Source: Ephydatia muelleri
Lineage: Eukaryota; Porifera; Demospongiae; Spongillida; Spongillidae
Direction of reading: 5' to 3'
Assembly: GCA_013339895.1 (NCBI GenBank)
Contig: JABACO010000023.1
Location: 5,047,175-5,111,174 of the forward strand
DNA length: 64,000 bases
Part shown: positions 1 to 13,700 of the stretch, piece after piece
How the letters are laid out: every line of letters starts with the position of its first letter
Position numbering within the stretch: position 1 is the stretch's first letter
Notes under the pieces: generated by a model
What the model was told of the DNA's origin: nothing
What the model saw: only the letters and a program-made list of their open reading frames with translations
The model's database searches: none
Program-made: the position numbers and the translations under genes

Positions 1-39
1 ACGATCCCATATTTATTTTGGCGATTTGTTTTCTTGCAG

Positions 40-3000
40 GACGGCGACTGAGAATTTGTACACTGAAGTTAATGATATACCAGCTAGTCCCCATTCCTTG
101 AAGAAGCAAGGAAGCAACACAACTCTCACTCCTGGAAGTCTGCTAAAGCCTTTTCCACCCCTTCCACCAATACCGTTATGTTTAAAAGTGCGATCAACCA
201 ATGCAGGCAAACAGGCAAAGCAAATGGTGAAATCAGCATCCCTGCACTGTATGCTAAACGATAACGACGGCCTATTTAGAAGGGATGAGCTCAAATTATC
301 ATCAATTGACTGCTTAGATACCAAGGAGGAACAGTATGACGACATTGTGGTTGCTAATGCCAAGAGCATCGCTGCTAGTGCCCCGCATGAAGATCATGAG
401 GAATACCAATTAATGATGAAACCAGCGGACAATGTAGACACAATAAAAACAGCACTAGAGTGCAAGGTCATGTTGCTGGCATCCAAATATGCAGAGATTC
501 AAAATGAGCTCCAGCTAACCAAAAGAACACTGGCAGAATGCAAGGAGACGATCAGCGATCTCTACGAATGTGTTAATTCTGTTCGGCTGCAACTGGAGTC
601 AGCTTCATCTTACCGCAAGATGGATTGTACAGAAGTAGACAATGACTCGACTGCTGTGCTGGAATCCCAAGCAAACAAAGCGCGTCTGTCGACCATGAGT
701 GTGGAAGAGGTAACATAAAAATTATATATTGTAAAGTAAATTATGTCGTAATATTTTCTCTTCTACTCAGTTACTTAGTTTACTAACTACTATTGGTCTT
801 GATCGATACAAAAAAAAGTTTCAAAAGGAAAGGATAAATGGACGCTTCCTCTTGGAGTGCGACGAAAACATTCTTATGACGAGTCTTGGCATAACTAACA
901 AACTACATAGGATACGTCTGATGATGTATATCACTGGAAAGCAATGCGCATATACTGCAGTTCAACAGAAAGAAATGTAGCTCATGCATGTGGTGAAAGA
1001 ATTAAATTGTGCAAAACAAAAACAGATAATTGAATTTGTGCACCAGTAAATCGTGGCACAATTCATTGTTTATAGGCAGAGTGGAATGTACTTGTTCTCT
1101 GATTTGCTCACAGCTGCATGTGTAATAACAATAATTTATTATTATTCAATAATAATGGTACAACTTGTCACATGCCAGAGAGGAGTTTGTATAACAACCA
1201 GGCACAACACACTTCGCAATGCGTGTGGTTTACAACATCTTTCAGTGAGCTCCTTTGACTGAGTTGGCTGTGGATGGGGACTAGATCATTCCAGAACACG
1301 TCCAGCAGACATCCTTGTCACCAATTGGGATTGGGGCACCTCCCTCATCTGCCTTTGACATTACCGTTACATCCTTGTATGTTGGAAGCGGGCATGTAAC
1401 AGGATGTTTCAGCTAAGGCAGCAGACATCGTTCTTGATCGATCGGGTGCGTGCACGTATATATTGTTTCTCCGATAAGCACACATCGTACTAATATGCCG
1501 CAAAATAGGAAAATAGCAGATAGAGTATAATAAGACCATTCGTAATATAAATAGGTTTATCGTAGATAAACAATGATCGTGCTGTTTCAATTGCATGCAT
1601 TAATTGGAAATGAACAAAAAAAAGTAAGAAATAATACGATTTAGTACGATTTGTAACGACTGATATGTATGTGCAAACATTAGAACAAAGTACTCCTACC
1701 TGGAATCGAACCTCATACACGGGAAGCACAGCATTACCATATCCCAACTTTAGAATTGCTTACAGTTACAAGCCTTCCTGTTCTTATGTTATTTCATACT
1801 ATGCAGACACGTTTAGTCAAGTACTACTGCACAGTGTTCCCGCTTACGTGACACTATTGGTAAAACCTCAATGGGACAATTAAGCACTGCATGTCGCATT
1901 ATATATACATGTGCACATCCATTGGGACACAGTAGGTTTCGTTCTGCGAGGTCCCCAGTTGTTATCAATAGTCATTTTAGCAAGGGTTATCTATGGTCAG
2001 CCTGGCCGCCTGGCTTGCCAATGCAACAGCCATCCTGAGCTGAACATTTGTGGTCCTTGCACTAGTATTGTGTCAAGGTCGCCTAATCTTTAACCAATAT
2101 AAAAAAAGCTTAATAGATAAACAATGATCATGCTGTTTCGATAAACATTCGTTCCACCCCCACAAGAACCACAGGCCTCCTGTTGTCCAGCATCAGCTGC
2201 AATTAGCCACGTGTTCCTTACAGTGTCAAAAGTGGGCACCTTCCCCCACTGGTGGTCATCACACTATCTGACCACTTCACCCACTTGAGCTACTTGATTC
2301 AAGCTGTACTGTACAGGGTAGTGGGAGGGCCCAGCAACTGGTCCTGGGCCTGAATCTTCTGTCAACTGAGCTTGTTTTATCACATCAGTGTCAAACCTGA
2401 CCTGCAGTTCCTCCACCAGAGCTGCCCCAAGGGACCAGTAGAGAGCCACCAGGAAATAAGACTCCAGAGTGGCACCTGATACACTCCCGGCACCCTTCTC
2501 ATTAACACCTGCCCCCAACTCTGGTGTGCATAGCAAGGAATGCCTTGAGCATGCAGCACAGCTGGGAGAAATATTAAATTCAACAACAACAAAGCCACGT
2601 AAACAAACACTAGAACTGTTGCACTATGAAATCTATATGATTACATGTTAAAAATTAAATTAAAAAAACCTGAACTTCTTTGTATATGAGTAGCACATAT
2701 TAGTAATCACTACTTACTGTACTATGTTCAGGTTGGTCTGGGGTATGATAGCCTTGAGCTTTTCCTCTTGCTTTTCAGCCACAATGCCCTCCAGGATTAT
2801 CATGATGCAAGACACTAGGGTAAATAGTAACACTTGCTCAACCAGTAAAATTTGCTGATGCATTCACCCAATACACACGATAACCATCATAGTAGTATAT
2901 GTAACAGTGATTTATACTGTTACATCAACTGTATCTTATACACATTACATAAGCACGCATCCAACTACCCATAACCCCAAGGAGGTCCCTTGTTGTGACT

Positions 3001-5041
3001 TGAACAATTATAACATTATTATCACCCTGGTCTGATAGTGGAGGCTAACACATGTATATTGTATGGTGTGTATAGTACAAGCACACAACTGTAGGGGATC
3101 GTTTCCGCGAAAAGGGACCTAGTGCATACATTATAAAATTTCCACTACGCGCAATACAAATGTAACGCTTGCCTTGAAATGTATGGCTAATTAAAAATTC
3201 AGCGCCTTAAAACTCCATGACAGATACCCCCGCGTGAGAAACAATGTGCAGAGGACATTTCAGACTTCTCAAAAAAATTGAAATCTTGAAAAAACATGCG
3301 TTTTCGCGGAAACGATCCCGTATATAAAGATTAACCCTGCATTATATAGAATTAAATAACTACATGTCACACTACTTTTTTCAGAAGTTCTGTGTGTTTT
3401 TTTTTTCTTCGTAATAAAATTATTAGAGTAAATTATATCTTACAGGTTTAACATAGTAACAAAACCACTCAGCACAGTATAATGATATTTACAAACAACC
3501 TATTTAATGAAATGAACACTGCACCTCTTCTATACAGACATCAGCACCAGAAATTCCCAACCCCAGTGGGTATTTTCACAGCAGGCCAACCTTAGAGTAT
3601 GGATGATTATGAGGTTAAACAAACTGTGTATGTTAATGTATATATGCATATTCTGCAGAATATGGAGACACAAATGCCGCCTGAAGAGGTAAGGTATTTA
3701 ACAAAGTACAAAATAAAATGTAACAAAATTTGATTAAAGGTTAAGATTTAAGCTATTAATTTATAACAGATTTTATAAAAAATAACTCATTAGTCCATTA
3801 TTTAATGAAGTAAGAAACACCATGTCATGTCTTTAAAAACAAGTTATTAAAACTCAAAGTTCCATCATAGTGGCCTTTTAGCTTTTCAAGTTAGATTTGA
3901 AAATGAACTAGTAAAACGTCAATCAAATTTCATGGTATTTTTGCATCTTTTATTCAAGTTATTCAATCTCACAATTATCACACATCTATATTTCAAACTA
4001 AAAATTAGAAGCCATTTATATATAAGGAAATGAAATTTAAAAAAGACTTCATATTTGCATAATTTAATCATATTATCAATTCCAAAAGTGTTGAACAAGA
4101 TTTTCTTTTGTGGAAACCCAGTGTAGTGCTCTAGATCTTTTGCAAATCTTTTGTAGAGAATATAACCGTGGCGTTCAGATTGAGGTTGAGCCTGCCATAT
4201 AGGTCCGCAAGGACCACAGCCTTGGTCCTGTTACAGCTGATCACTAAGCAAGAGGCCATGTGTTGAATGCCTGTGGAGCCTAATATAGTTTATTCAAATA
4301 CATAATAAAGTGCATGCATGTTAAAATAGTATGCATCTCCTGCATCTGCAAGCTAGTGAAGTTGAAGAAACTCTGTAAGTCTAGCATTTCTTGTGCAGTG
4401 GAGCTAAGAAATACATAATAAAGTGCATGCATGTTAAAATAGTATACATCTCCTGCATCTGCAAGCTAGTGAAGTTGAAGAAACTCTGTAAGTCTAGCAT
4501 TTCTTGTGCAGTGGTGCTAAGAGAGTTTATTTACTTACCTGGCATGCTGACCACAAATGTGATGAATTACATTTCAAAATTCAAAGAAAACCCCAGTTAA
4601 GTCACAAATGTGTATTGTTTAAAGATAAACCCAGCATTTTATTTAGCATTGAAATAATAAAGTTTGTACAATTTTTACTTATATCTGCCTTCAAAAAATA
4701 TAGAAAAGTGTTACAACTGACATGGTGCATGTACACAAAAATACGGTTTGTCTGTAATCAGAATATTCCTAATCTTTGAGGTGTGCATGCTAGTAGTCCT
4801 ATGTGTATTTCCAAATTAATAAAGATCATCTATATTTGTGCGGTAATGTGACAGTAATACTGTAATCTTAAGTGCATGAATTCCATTCATGTAATTTTGA
4901 TTTTGCTATTCCTAAATAAGATTACTAGATGATGTTTATCAACATATGTGCCATAAAAAGCATCTATGGTTTAAAAATGAGCATGTAATTAAATAATTAT
5001 ATCTACTTACACAGGTTTCTGATGATGTGATGTCTGTTGTG
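40..5041 (+). CDS. 3' part of an unrecognised coiled-coil protein gene (5' end outside window)
   Basis: A long internal exon runs 40–709, after a good acceptor (ttttcttgcag), to a GAG|gtaaca donor. It enters in phase 2, leaves in phase 0 and encodes about 223 residues. The first half is Ser/Pro-rich (including PFPPLPPIP). The second half, around KYAEIQNELQLTKRTLAECK, looks like a coiled coil. Two microexon candidates in matching phase 0 follow: 3659–3688 (30 nt, NMETQMPPEE) and 5015–5041 (27 nt, VSDDVMSVV), each with consensus GT/AG borders. I see no clear terminal exon before CEP162 begins at 7737, so the 3' end is unknown. I do not recognise the family. The large exon is fairly secure; the microexons are less so. 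Confidence 0.55.
710..3093. other. non-coding stretch, probably intron of the preceding gene
   Basis: AT-rich sequence without a convincing exon. A tRNA-like B-box on the minus strand (GGTTCGATTCC, near 1690–1715) is the only recognisable motif and may be an old tRNA-derived SINE piece. Open frames at 2264–2536 look like chance. Confidence 0.4.
3094..3320. mobile_element. MITE with ~19 bp terminal inverted repeats and TA target duplication
   Basis: The left end reads GGGATCGTTTCCGCGAAAA (from 3095). The right end is its reverse complement, ending at 3319–3320. TA lies directly outside both ends (3092–3093 and 3321–3322). The 227 bp interior has no coding capacity. The TA duplication points to a Tc1/mariner-type mobiliser (inference). 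Diverged relatives lie at 14873–15030 and 35528–35640, sharing internal blocks such as ATGACAGAT and GGACATTTCAGACTTC. Confidence 0.75.
4145..4260 (-). mobile_element. C-terminal scrap of the non-LTR retroelement family
   Basis: The minus strand encodes VVLADLYGRLNLNLNAT. This matches the C-terminal motif (ELYGRLNLHLVRA) of the retroelement copies at 36–41 kb. Only about 35 codons are left. It shares orientation with the reverse-transcriptase piece at 5390–5800 and may be the tail of the same insertion, separated by later DNA. Confidence 0.6.
4298..4523. repeat. tandem duplication, two ~113 bp units
   Basis: Two nearly identical copies (4298–4410 and 4411–4523) start at AATACATAATAAAGTGC and end at the GTGCAGTGG(A/T)GCTAAGA block. 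Each holds a strong donor-like CTCTgtaagt preceded by AG-rich sequence, so each copy could carry a microexon. The possible exon lengths do not keep the phase of the flanking exons, so I do not call them coding. Confidence 0.8.
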
Positions 5042-5389
5042 GTAGGCAAACAATTAATATCACCACATATCTATTGATATATCAACAATACACATTTAAG
5101 TATACAGAAACCCCTTTCATACGCAGCCACACTTTTTTTTCACCATACATAAAATAGTTTTGCTTTCAATGAATAATGCGGTGCATGAATTGCTTATACG
5201 ATCGATCAACTGCATAGCAAATGATCAACATGAAAATCAGCCTCAGAAACCGGTTGCAGAGTTTGTGGAAGCCGTTTAACGGGAAGAATTTTTATCAATG
5301 TTCAATGTTCAGAGTTCATAGCATTGGTATTAACAACTCATTGGCATTCATCCTATGTCATTGTGCTGTTTGTGTTAGACCATGATGAA

Positions 5390-5800
5390 TGCTATTGTCA
5401 ATTCGAGACAGTGATGGCTTTATTAAAGATAGAGGCGTTTCACATGAGATGTGGGTCATCTTGCAAAATGCTGCACACGTTTTTTTAGTAAAACTGTAGG
5501 GGTTTCCAACTCATGTAACTGGTGAAGAAGGAATGATACATTTGGCTGTTTCTGGACCACAAGATTAGAACATTTGATCACCTATTGGGACATCTAAGAT
5601 TTCAAGCTGAGAGGTATGAGACCGCTTAGTGATTGCACATGTATGGGAAAGCTGACATATCTTCCTTGCCAAATACCTCCTATTTTACAAAGTTGATGTG
5701 AAAACCAAGAGACGGGCCCACTGGTGAAATGAGATCTACTGCAAATTTGATGGAGTAACTAGTTCCAGCAATGCTCCATCATCAAGGTACCACTTATTAA
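5390..5800 (-). mobile_element. degraded reverse-transcriptase fragment (YLDD motif)
   Basis: The minus strand reads WYLDDGALL near 5760–5795, the YxDD catalytic motif of reverse transcriptases. After frame breaks come LEILDVPIGD and AAFCKMTHISCETPLSL. These correspond to thumb-region blocks of the copy at 37.7–39.4 kb (GGFCKLVHVSRTTPPSL there). Stops and frameshifts show it is dead. Confidence 0.65.
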
Positions 5801-5829
5801 ATAGTAAATTATTAGAAAGGTGATCCCCA

Positions 5830-7736
5830 GCTATCTTCAAAATATAACATGAGCGAAAATAATAATTAGAAAATAAAATTTCTGTCAATTTTCCAGCAGT
5901 GAGTGATTCAAATGCAAGCACAGCATTGAACATCAAATATAAGATTTTGATATTAAATGAATTGTCAGTTGCATTTCAAGTTAACAATATTTATAATAGT
6001 GATTTAATTTGAGTTGTGGCTAGAATAGTATCTTTTAGATTTACCATATTGAATGTCATCATTGCGCTGTATGTAGTTCTATGCTTACATCAAAAGTGTA
6101 TTCCTACAAAATTGCAGAAATAATACAACAACTTTTTGACTGCAAAGACATCACAGACGTAAAGAGTGAATTAAATATTGCACCTGTGAAAATACACTGT
6201 CTCATCACATACTGGTTCTTCAATTTCATTGTACTAATTTGATATGGTTGCTAGTTTTGTTTTCATTGAATACACTATTCCTAATCATAATTGAAAACTC
6301 TTTTTTGCACAGGTTGGTTATTGATTTTGATAACACTTGGTTCAACATGATCCAAGACAGTATGCTTGATTTATAAATCCTCGATTTTACACTTGTCTCT
6401 ATGTCCCATGGTTCGTTGCAGCAGAAGTAACAATTTCACTACTGGTTGCAGCAAACGATTTCCATCATTTATAGCATCTGCTGAGAAACGTTCTACAGCA
6501 AAGAGTTGTTGGTAAGAATGTGTTCTGTCATGTCTTTGAGAAACCACATGTAATAGCATTCACATTTTCAAGCTTTGTACATTCTAGCATGATCCATAAC
6601 AATTAGTTAGTCATATTTTACAGAAACAGCACTCTGATCATGAAGTCTTATATACCATTCACTGCACTATACTATATAGTAGTCCATTAAAAATGGTTGA
6701 CTAAACATTGAAGAGAATTTGTCGTATTATTGTAGCGGTATAATAAATTCATGGACAGTAGCAACAACGTTGAGCCAAATGGCAATTTTATAATTTCAAA
6801 TACAATGCATTAAAGGTATACTCTGGGTGTGTATGACCACAAATGTCTTTTTATCCCAACCACCTACATTAGTATCAACAGGGCACATGTATTCCATATT
6901 AAGCAATAGTCAAATGTAGACTTACGTTGGAAATCATTTATGCTAATCAGATGTGTTTAGAGAATAGAATTATTATTTGGCACATGTATATGATGCTTTT
7001 TAAATGTCTTCATTTGCACACAAAATATATAACAATAAATAGAAATAACAGCCATAATGCCACACAATAAATAAACATATTAATATGACAAGTATGGAAG
7101 CCCAGCTCCACCTTCAATCTCTGTCCTTCTGTTTGCTCACATATTTAAAAAGAATAAATAAATGAATAAATAAAACCAATGACCTATGAACAGTGATGTG
7201 TTTGACATGTTTGTAGCTTATTACTTGTCAGAAGCATGCAGTTATCATGCATAAATTGTTTATACATGTATAACCACACAATCCTACATAGGACCCAGTG
7301 GCTGTTACTAATTCTATCAGATATAACTGCAGTAAATAAACCTCGACCCGCATCAACATCACAGCTTGTTATGCATAAAGCATATAGCATGCGACCCAAT
7401 GCACATATCATACACCATTGTATAACAAGTCTTTTTATACAGCGATAGCCGAGTAGCAAGGAACAATGCCGAGTATCATATACGACTGTCTAGCAAGAAT
7501 TGCTTCGATAAAATGTGACTTTAATATTGCTAAGTCAATACTCTGCTGAAAAAATATGTGTCGTCTTCAAACGATAGAAAAATGCACTAATGGATTGCTA
7601 ATGAATTGCAAGCTTGCTCCCCTAGGCACAGCCTGCATGAATTATGTATCTGGTTGCGTCACCGGTTGTACTGTGTGCACGTGCAACATGATTTCAGAGC
7701 GCGCGCGGCTTGAGGGCACGAGAATGACAACAAAGA
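5830..7736. other. AT-rich non-coding stretch upstream of CEP162
   Basis: No exon or repeat I can name. Several AATAAA hexamers near 7035–7170 on the plus strand could serve the upstream gene. The last few hundred bases contain the presumed CEP162 promoter; I see no TATA box. Confidence 0.35.
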
Positions 7737-10700
7737 ATGAGTGATTCTGACGAAGAGTTTGAGAAGTTCTTACAAGAGGTTGTGACCCTTTGCGCGCAAG
7801 TGTTGTCCGTTGTTTATGTTCGCCTTTCTCCGTGTACATATAGTCGTTGACAAACTCGGCTGCCTCGCACCACACGTTCTCGCACGCCGCTAGCCTCTCC
7901 TTGAGTCATGGTGCGGGGGAAAAATGGCTGAAGAGCACCCAGCCGTCGATACTTGCAACAGACTGTGCAGAGTATAGCAAGGACAGTCTTGAAGGTGCCG
8001 AGAAGCAGCATGTAAATAGTGGGGATATCGGTGTCATTAACCAACCAGCTGGCGTTTACATAGCGCCTCGTGCAATGCTCTTTACACGTGTACAAGTACA
8101 TTAAGGTGCGTATAGGAGGTATGTACTAGCCTGCCGTTCTTTATTTAAAGCCATTTCAGTACGACGAGTGAACTGTACACTAGCCATTCCATGTCCACGC
8201 CCATGTGACCATTCATTGTGGGTTATCATGTTTCTTCATTTATGTGGGGCAATCTGCTAGGGACTGGTGGGTTGAAGATTGTTCCTGGAGAAGCACTGCA
8301 AGGTACAATATCTGAAGAATCCAGCTTAAGGCTGGAGAGTGCTCTTCGAAGAGTTGTTGAGGAGAGAGAATCTGAAGGTAAGTGAAATTGTATTCTTTTT
8401 GACGACTTGGAGGATGTCTGGATCGCCCCCCCCCCCCCTCCCAAATTATTACCAATTTGCAAACATCACATGTGTTATGCTCAACATGTATGCATCACAG
8501 TATTTGCCTCATGTTTGGCTTCCAATACCCACCCTCTGCCCTTCATGCCAGTCCACTCCATAGTCTTACATTCTGTATTTTTATGCATCATGTCACATTC
8601 AATCATCTAGGATGTGCATTATAAGATTTCTCTTCTCTCACTGTAGTTTCTCAAGTTCCTATTCACCTGCTGGGAAAACAGGGTAATTCCTTTCATATTT
8701 GGTTGTGTTCTCACTGATGTACACTTGTTAAAATAGCCATACACATGTACTGTGCATGTTTGTTTTGTATTCTAGATGTTGCTCACCTCCCTCCTCTCCA
8801 ATCCTCTATTCCTCTTCTGTCCTCTTCGTATCCTCTCCCTCTCCTCTCCCTCTCTTCTCCCTCTCCTCTCCCTCTCCTCTCCCTCTCTTCTCCTCCCCAT
8901 CTTTCTTTGTCTTCCCTTCCTTCCCTCCCTCCCTCCTATTCCCTCCCACTTTCTCACCTACTTTCTTGTCGTTAGATCTTGCATCTCCTGATAGTGTCCA
9001 CCAGTCATTGGTAGAGGCTATGTCTCCTATACACCAGCTTGAAGTAAGCAAACTTTGTAATTGAATAATCTGCTTGTCGTCAAATTTCAGTGTATGTGTT
9101 ACGTGATACAGTGGATATTGTGTTCAGTTGTATGCACAGTTGTAGATCATTTCAGCAGAAACGAAGCATTAGAAAAATCACTTGACAATTTGTATGCAAC
9201 ATGTGGTATCTATTAGTACAGTGGAGTTTAACTGTGTACACAGGCTCATAATTAAAAACGGAACAGTATGAAGTACAGTGTCAATCCAGGTTATATCAAC
9301 TAGGTTTTGGCAGCATGGTTGCCAATTTGGTTGATTTTCATTTTATGACTTCATCCAGTAGTGAAGGTAATATAAATAATTTATCTATTAATAAATTATT
9401 GTTCTTATAAGTTATTGACTTCTGAAGTTTTGACCTTTTGTGACACTTTTCGAACTTTGCACATAAGTCCTGTTTGACATACACTAACCAAATGTATATG
9501 CAGAATAGCTCTCAATAAGAACTATCTGTGCTTAATAACGAAATGTTTATGAAAGTGGAAGTTAACTTCAATAATAGCACTGAAAGTTAATATACTCAAA
9601 GTTCATTTTTTTAAAATTGTTTTTTTTTTTTTTGCTAGCAATTAGAGCAGCCTATCCAAAAACATTTACAGTAGCCCTAGAAACTCTCAAATAGAATAAA
9701 AAACTTTAACTTAGAATATCGTGAAAACCACGTTTCTTTGAGACATCCAGTACACAGATATTGTATACAGAATCATACTACAGATAGAATCCCCAAACAA
9801 AATGTTAAAAGCGGAAGCTGTAGCGGAACTAAGGCAGTGCGATTGCGGGGATACATAAATGTGTAGCTTTATTCTATGCAATAGAATAAAATAGAGGTGG
9901 ACGCTAGTATAATTTATGCTTTTAAAGTGTAAGTGGCTTAACTGAAATGAGATTATAGTCAATTTATAGAAATAGCTGTTCAGCATTGGATAGTAATCAC
10001 GCAGTATGTAGAATAACATGCTCAGCAATTATCCCTAGAAACCTGCAAATAGAATAAAAAATAGTCTAGGGTTAGGGCAACTTTTAGTTGTTTTGTAATG
10101 CCTTTAGTAATTCAATTATTGGTACTAAGTGGGCGCTTGCAATAGCCAAGCAATATTCATTGCTCTAAAGTAAACGTACAATCATAACACAGGTTCTACA
10201 ATCAAAACTATTACTCAAGTCGTTGTGATTTTTGCTGCTTCAGCCATCTCTCTCTTAGTCAAAGTGTACGTTCTACCTGTTGCTGTCACAGGGTTTACCT
10301 GGGGGCAATGTCTGAACTGTCAACTTCTAGCCTATCAGGCGGTTCAGGAAATGAAAATGATGATGATGGTATGGATGAAGGAACTTAACTGTAACAGAGC
10401 CAGCCTCTGCATTCACTGCCATTGTGCATCGAAGCCAACCATACCCATCATAAGGTACAACCACATAACTACCAACAGTAGTGAACTATGGAGGTACCAC
10501 CGCTTGTGCACGAGTTACCCTTTCTAGACGTGAATGGGTGCTGTCAGAGAAAACCACATCACCTCCACAACACTATTTGATACAGGTCGAAACTGTTGAA
10601 GCTTCTGTGTTCCTGGAACAGTTCTACTGGCAGAAAACCTTTCCTTAAGAAGTAGTTCTTCATTCCTCTGTTCTTCTATGGTGGCAAAGGAATGAAGAAC

Positions 10701-13700
10701 TACTATGGAGGTGACGCGGTTCTCTGACAGCACCCATTTCCGTCTAACTTGTGCACAAGCGGAGGTACCTTTACTGTTGGTGGTTATGTGGTTGTACCTT
10801 ATGATGGGTATGGTTGGCTTGGATGCACAATGGCAGTGAATGCAGAGGCTGGCTCTGTTACAGTTAAGTTCCTTCGTCCTCATTTACCATCATCATTTTC
10901 ATTTCATGAACCCCCGACTGATATGCTAGAAGTTGACAGTTCAGACATTGTCTCCCCAGTGACAGCAACACTTTGACTAAGAGAGAGAGATGGCTGAAGC
11001 AGCAAGCACAACGACTTGAGTAATAGTTTTGATTGTAAAACCCGTGTTATGATTGTACGTTTACTTTAGAGCAATGAATATTGCTTGGCTATGCAAGCGC
11101 CCACTTAGTACCAATAATTGAATTACTACGTGCAGTTCCTATAAAAACAGTTGCCCTACTGTAAATGTTTTTGGATAGGCTGCTAATAATGTGGACTAAT
11201 TGCTTGCAAAAAAACGGAATTTTTAAAAATGAAATTTGAGTATATTAACTATCATTGCTAATAATAACTTAACTTTCACTTTCATAAACATTTTGTTACT
11301 ACGCACAGATAGTTCTTATTGAGAACTATTCTGTTTATAAATTTGGTTAGTGCATGTCAAACAGGACTAGCCATACTTGTGTGCAAAGTTCGAAAAGTGT
11401 TACAAAAGGTCAAAACTTCAGAAGTCAATAACTTATAACTTTATTAATTGATAAATTGATATTACCTTCACTACTGGATGAACTCATGAAATGAAAATCA
11501 ACCAAATTGGCAACCATGCTGCCAAAGCCTAGTTGATATAACCTGGATTGACACTACACTAAATAGCAGCTGGACTCCAACTGAATGTTTCCACTATACA
11601 TTTTTAAGAGAGAGATTACAGAGAAAAGAAGCCGTAAGTTTTTATTCAAACCCCAGACTTGGTGTCGCTGTTTACTGAAGTTCACTTAAACATCTTTCAA
11701 CTGGTTTCCCACACTGTCCTTTCAATGGAAACTGGATACCTCCTATTCAACCAATTCCTCTTCAGTTCAAAAATCAATCATTTTAAAAAAGTGCTTCTCA
11801 AAACTTCACTGCATGTATGTACAAATAGTGTGAGATATATTGTACATACGAACTGCCCCAAGTGCCAATGTATTCTCTCTGTACTCCCATAAGAGTATAA
11901 CAAGTAAAAGGAAAATGGAGTCATTGATGACAAGAAGTGCCCACACTTAGTGTCTAATTCTAATGGCATGAAGCATTAAAATAAATTACTACATATGTGT
12001 TTTTTGTTTTACATGTTTAGGAACATTGAGCATCATCACACACATGTATGCATTTAGTGAGGCCGTGTAGACTGCTATGATGTTGTGCTAAAAACCATTA
12101 TATGCTAAGTCTATTGCTACGCATCGTTGCTCCGGTGCACTGTCACGCATTGCCACGTTGTATGGAAGCTTTTTATTCAGTCTGGTACTCTAGTGTATGT
12201 GTTGTTATTCTGCTCTTTGTCTATCTCATCGGCTCTTTTGAAACATCTTCTTCCAAGTCAAAATGTCATTTCCCCTCGTCACACATTGCCTGTGCCATAG
12301 TACATACCTCCTTATGCAGCATGTGGATTCACCTATATGACTGTACGGGCTCCTATCACTATTGATAGTGAGATCACTCCTGCACCTCGGGAGATGTTCA
12401 TCTGGTTGAGCATTATTCCAAACCAGACAAGACATGGCTCGTGCACACTCATTCAATATTGTCATCGTTTCTTCATCAGGGGGATACATGCAACATATGT
12501 TGTATTATTTAATTAAGATACACACTGTACATGTATATTGGAGTGCACGATGCAAATGGTAAATAACTGGTACGATGCAATTTACCAGGTGTTACTAAAT
12601 GAGCTTAGCACTTTTGAGTTATTGCTCTGTATTAAAATTAAGTTGTTTTGTGTATTGATTGTATTTATTGGGCAAATAATAAGGGTGAAAAGTTACAACT
12701 ATGACCAAGAAATGAAGAAGTGCGTTTTTTTTTACTATTTGATTAGTATATTTTAATTACCATTTTGTTATAAAATCCAACATTTAAAACCCCTCAAACA
12801 AATAAAAATGTGAGCTGCAATAAATCACCATTGAGTTAAGTTAATAGAAGCTTAACTCAAGGACTGTCATGTAAAATTAGTCATACCATTTGTTCATGAT
12901 GGATATTTAGTTTATATTGAATATTTGGTCACAATATCAATTGATTAACAGGATTTTTTTAATTATAATCTAAATTTTGTTTTACACCACCACCTTGACC
13001 ATTTGCCTAGTACGCTGCCTTGTGGGAGTTGATTTGGTCATTTGGGATGATTTCTGTATGTATTATATGATTTTGTGCCTATTAATTATACTTGCTCAGT
13101 GTAGATGGGAGTGGTCTGCATAGAGGCTTTTGAGCAAAGGGATAGACACAATCAGTATGCATGTTTGGTACATGTATCTACATGTATGGTAGCAATGGAC
13201 ACACATGTGCGTGCAGAAGCATAGCATGGTCTTCTTGTACTAACCACAAGTACTATCCCATGCACATATGCATTCAAGGGTGCTAATCACATGAGGTTGA
13301 AGACCTCTAGCCGTGAGAGCCAGAAATCCTTCAGTGGTGAAATCCCCAAAGTTTTTAACACTGAGAATGTCAATCCAGGGGAGTCTCATTTCACAGCTCT
13401 CAACTCAAGTCCAGAGGAATCCAGTCACCATAGTTCGAAGACATCAAGTCCAACTCATGAGATTTTGAAAGCCTCAAGTCATGAGGATTTAAAGACATTG
13501 AGTCAAGAGATTCTGAAAGCTTCTAGTCATAAGAGTTCAAAGACATTGAGTCATGAGAGTCTGAAAGGTTCAAGTCGTACGAGTTCAAAGACATCAAGTC
13601 ACAAGAGTCTGAAATCCTTAAGTAATGAAGATCTTTGTGTATCACAGCATGAGATTCTGAACACCCCAAGTCACAGGAGCTCAAGCCACAACAGTCCAAA

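Noticed and set aside
1665-1760. Minus-strand tRNA gene suggested by GGTTCGATTCC
   Set aside because: Only a B-box and a weak acceptor-stem match are present; the T stem and D arm do not pair, so at most it is a decayed tRNA-derived SINE.
4366-4492. Paired 18–22 nt exons in the 113 bp tandem duplication
   Set aside because: Neither possible length fits the phase-0 neighbours, and the phase-0 reading begins with a stop.
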